Assembly: GCA_030626915.1 (NCBI GenBank)
Contig: DAOUTC010000067.1
Location: forward strand, 1 to 6,602
Direction of reading: 5' to 3'
Origin: Dehalococcoidia bacterium
GTDB taxonomy: Bacteria > Chloroflexota > Dehalococcoidia > GIF9 > AB-539-J10
DNA length: 6,602 nt
The notes beneath the pieces are model-generated. The model made no database searches and was not told the DNA's origin. It saw only the letters and a program-made list of their open reading frames with translations. The translations under genes and the position numbers were made by a program. Positions 6,021 through 6,602 of this stretch are shown piece by piece (position 1 is the first letter of the stretch; every line of letters starts with the position of its first letter).

Positions 6021-6497
6021 ATGGAAATTAAATTCATTGTGGATAATAATGTGGGCAAGTTAGCCAAGTGGCTGAGGGTGATAGGTTATGATACCTTACT
6101 GTTTAAGGAAAAGGACGGTGGCAAAATGATTGAAATTGCCCTTAATGAGGGCAGGGTGATTTTGACCAAAGATACCCAGATCATTAAAAGGCGTCTGGTT
6201 ACAGATGGTAAGCTCAAGGCTATACTTATCAAGCATGATGACCCTAAAGCCCAGCTACGGGAAACGGCGAAAGCCTTGAATTTAGACTATTATTTCCGGC
6301 CTTTTTCTCTTTGCCTTGAATGCAACCGGATGCTTATACCTCGAAGCAGGGTGGAGGTGCAAAACTTAGTCCCGCCCCGTGTCTTTAAAACTCAAGAACA
6401 ATATATGGAATGTCCTTCATGCCATCGCATCTATTGGCAAGGCACACATTGGCAAGCGATGGCTAAGGAATTAAGAGAGCTTACACAGGGACATTGA
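6021..6497 (+). CDS. Mut7-C (DUF82) PIN-like RNase domain protein with zinc ribbon
   Basis: This 158-residue protein matches the Mut7-C/DUF82 family, which combines a PIN-like nuclease fold with a C-terminal zinc ribbon and is predicted to act on RNA in the cytosol. Visible motifs are FIVDNNVGKLAKWLRVIGYDT (about 5-25, Asp8 being the first catalytic acid), EGRVILTKD (43-51, Asp51), and two cysteine pairs, CLEC (98, 101) and CPSC (131, 134), followed by YWQGTHW (138-144). Length is normal for a stand-alone member. The start is ATG 6021; the frame is open further upstream but overlaps corA in a non-homologous stretch, so the longer form is unlikely. The ribosome site is weak (TAAGAG). It lies 44 bases after corA and may share its transcript, with no obvious functional tie. 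One acidic position in the nuclease site looks altered (see findings). The RNA target is unknown. Confidence 0.88.
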   Translation: MEIKFIVDNNVGKLAKWLRVIGYDTLLFKEKDGGKMIEIALNEGRVILTKDTQIIKRRLVTDGKLKAILIKHDDPKAQLRETAKALNLDYYFRPFSLCLECNRMLIPRSRVEVQNLVPPRVFKTQEQYMECPSCHRIYWQGTHWQAMAKELRELTQGH

Positions 6498-6602
6498 GGC
6501 TCAAGTAGCTTGAAGTCTGAATTCTGCAGCAGTAGCGGAGGCTAAATCAAGATGCTATACTCACTGCAATCCCTGTGGAATGGCAGGTAAAGCGTTATGT
6601 TA

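Noticed and set aside
6498..6602. Possible start of another gene after the Mut7-C gene (GGAGG 6537-6541, ATG 6552) and a TCAAG-TAG-CTTGA hairpin at 6501-6513
   Set aside because: The ATG frame stops after 12 codons and other open frames lack starts; the five-pair hairpin is too short to be a terminator. Nothing in these last 105 bases can be supported.

Overview
The window looks like ordinary prokaryotic chromosome: densely packed genes, all on the + strand, with Shine-Dalgarno sites close to the AAAGGAGGTGAT consensus and two likely cases where start choice departs from the longest ORF. By eye the base composition is moderately AT-rich. Most genes prefer AGA/AGG for arginine and use ATA freely. 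The gene families (an APC permease with a GSA-type aminotransferase, an Icc-like phosphoesterase, a DUF82/Mut7-C protein) fit an uncultured anaerobic bacterium such as a Chloroflexota/Dehalococcoidia member. An archaeon cannot be excluded, because its 16S rRNA tail would give the same Shine-Dalgarno sites. This placement is inference; there is no rRNA or other marker gene.

Layout: (1) 1-561 is the C-terminal part of a class III, PLP-dependent aminotransferase related to glutamate-1-semialdehyde aminomutase. (2) 562-711 is an unusual leader carrying three strong Shine-Dalgarno-like sequences and a possible 38-codon ORF. (3) 712-2313 encodes a 12-helix APC-superfamily amino acid/amine permease, closed by a perfect 30-bp palindrome at 2346-2375. 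(4) 2405-4879 holds three tightly packed genes: a metallophosphoesterase with a long helical insert, a nucleotidyltransferase-fold protein, and a two-helix membrane protein of unknown function. (5) 5026-5976 encodes a CorA-type divalent cation transporter whose codon usage differs from its upstream neighbours. (6) 6021-6497 encodes a Mut7-C (DUF82) PIN-like putative RNase with a zinc ribbon. The last 105 bases hold no gene I can support.

How the genes may work together: the aminotransferase and permease plausibly form an uptake and conversion pair for an amino acid or amine. The phosphoesterase, nucleotidyltransferase and membrane protein look like one transcription unit. A nucleotidyl 'writer', a phosphoesterase 'eraser' and a membrane partner is the most intriguing reading of the window, but it rests on fold-level recognition only. 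I see no CRISPR array, insertion sequence, tRNA, rRNA or recognisable defence system, and I do not claim that a new system has been demonstrated here.
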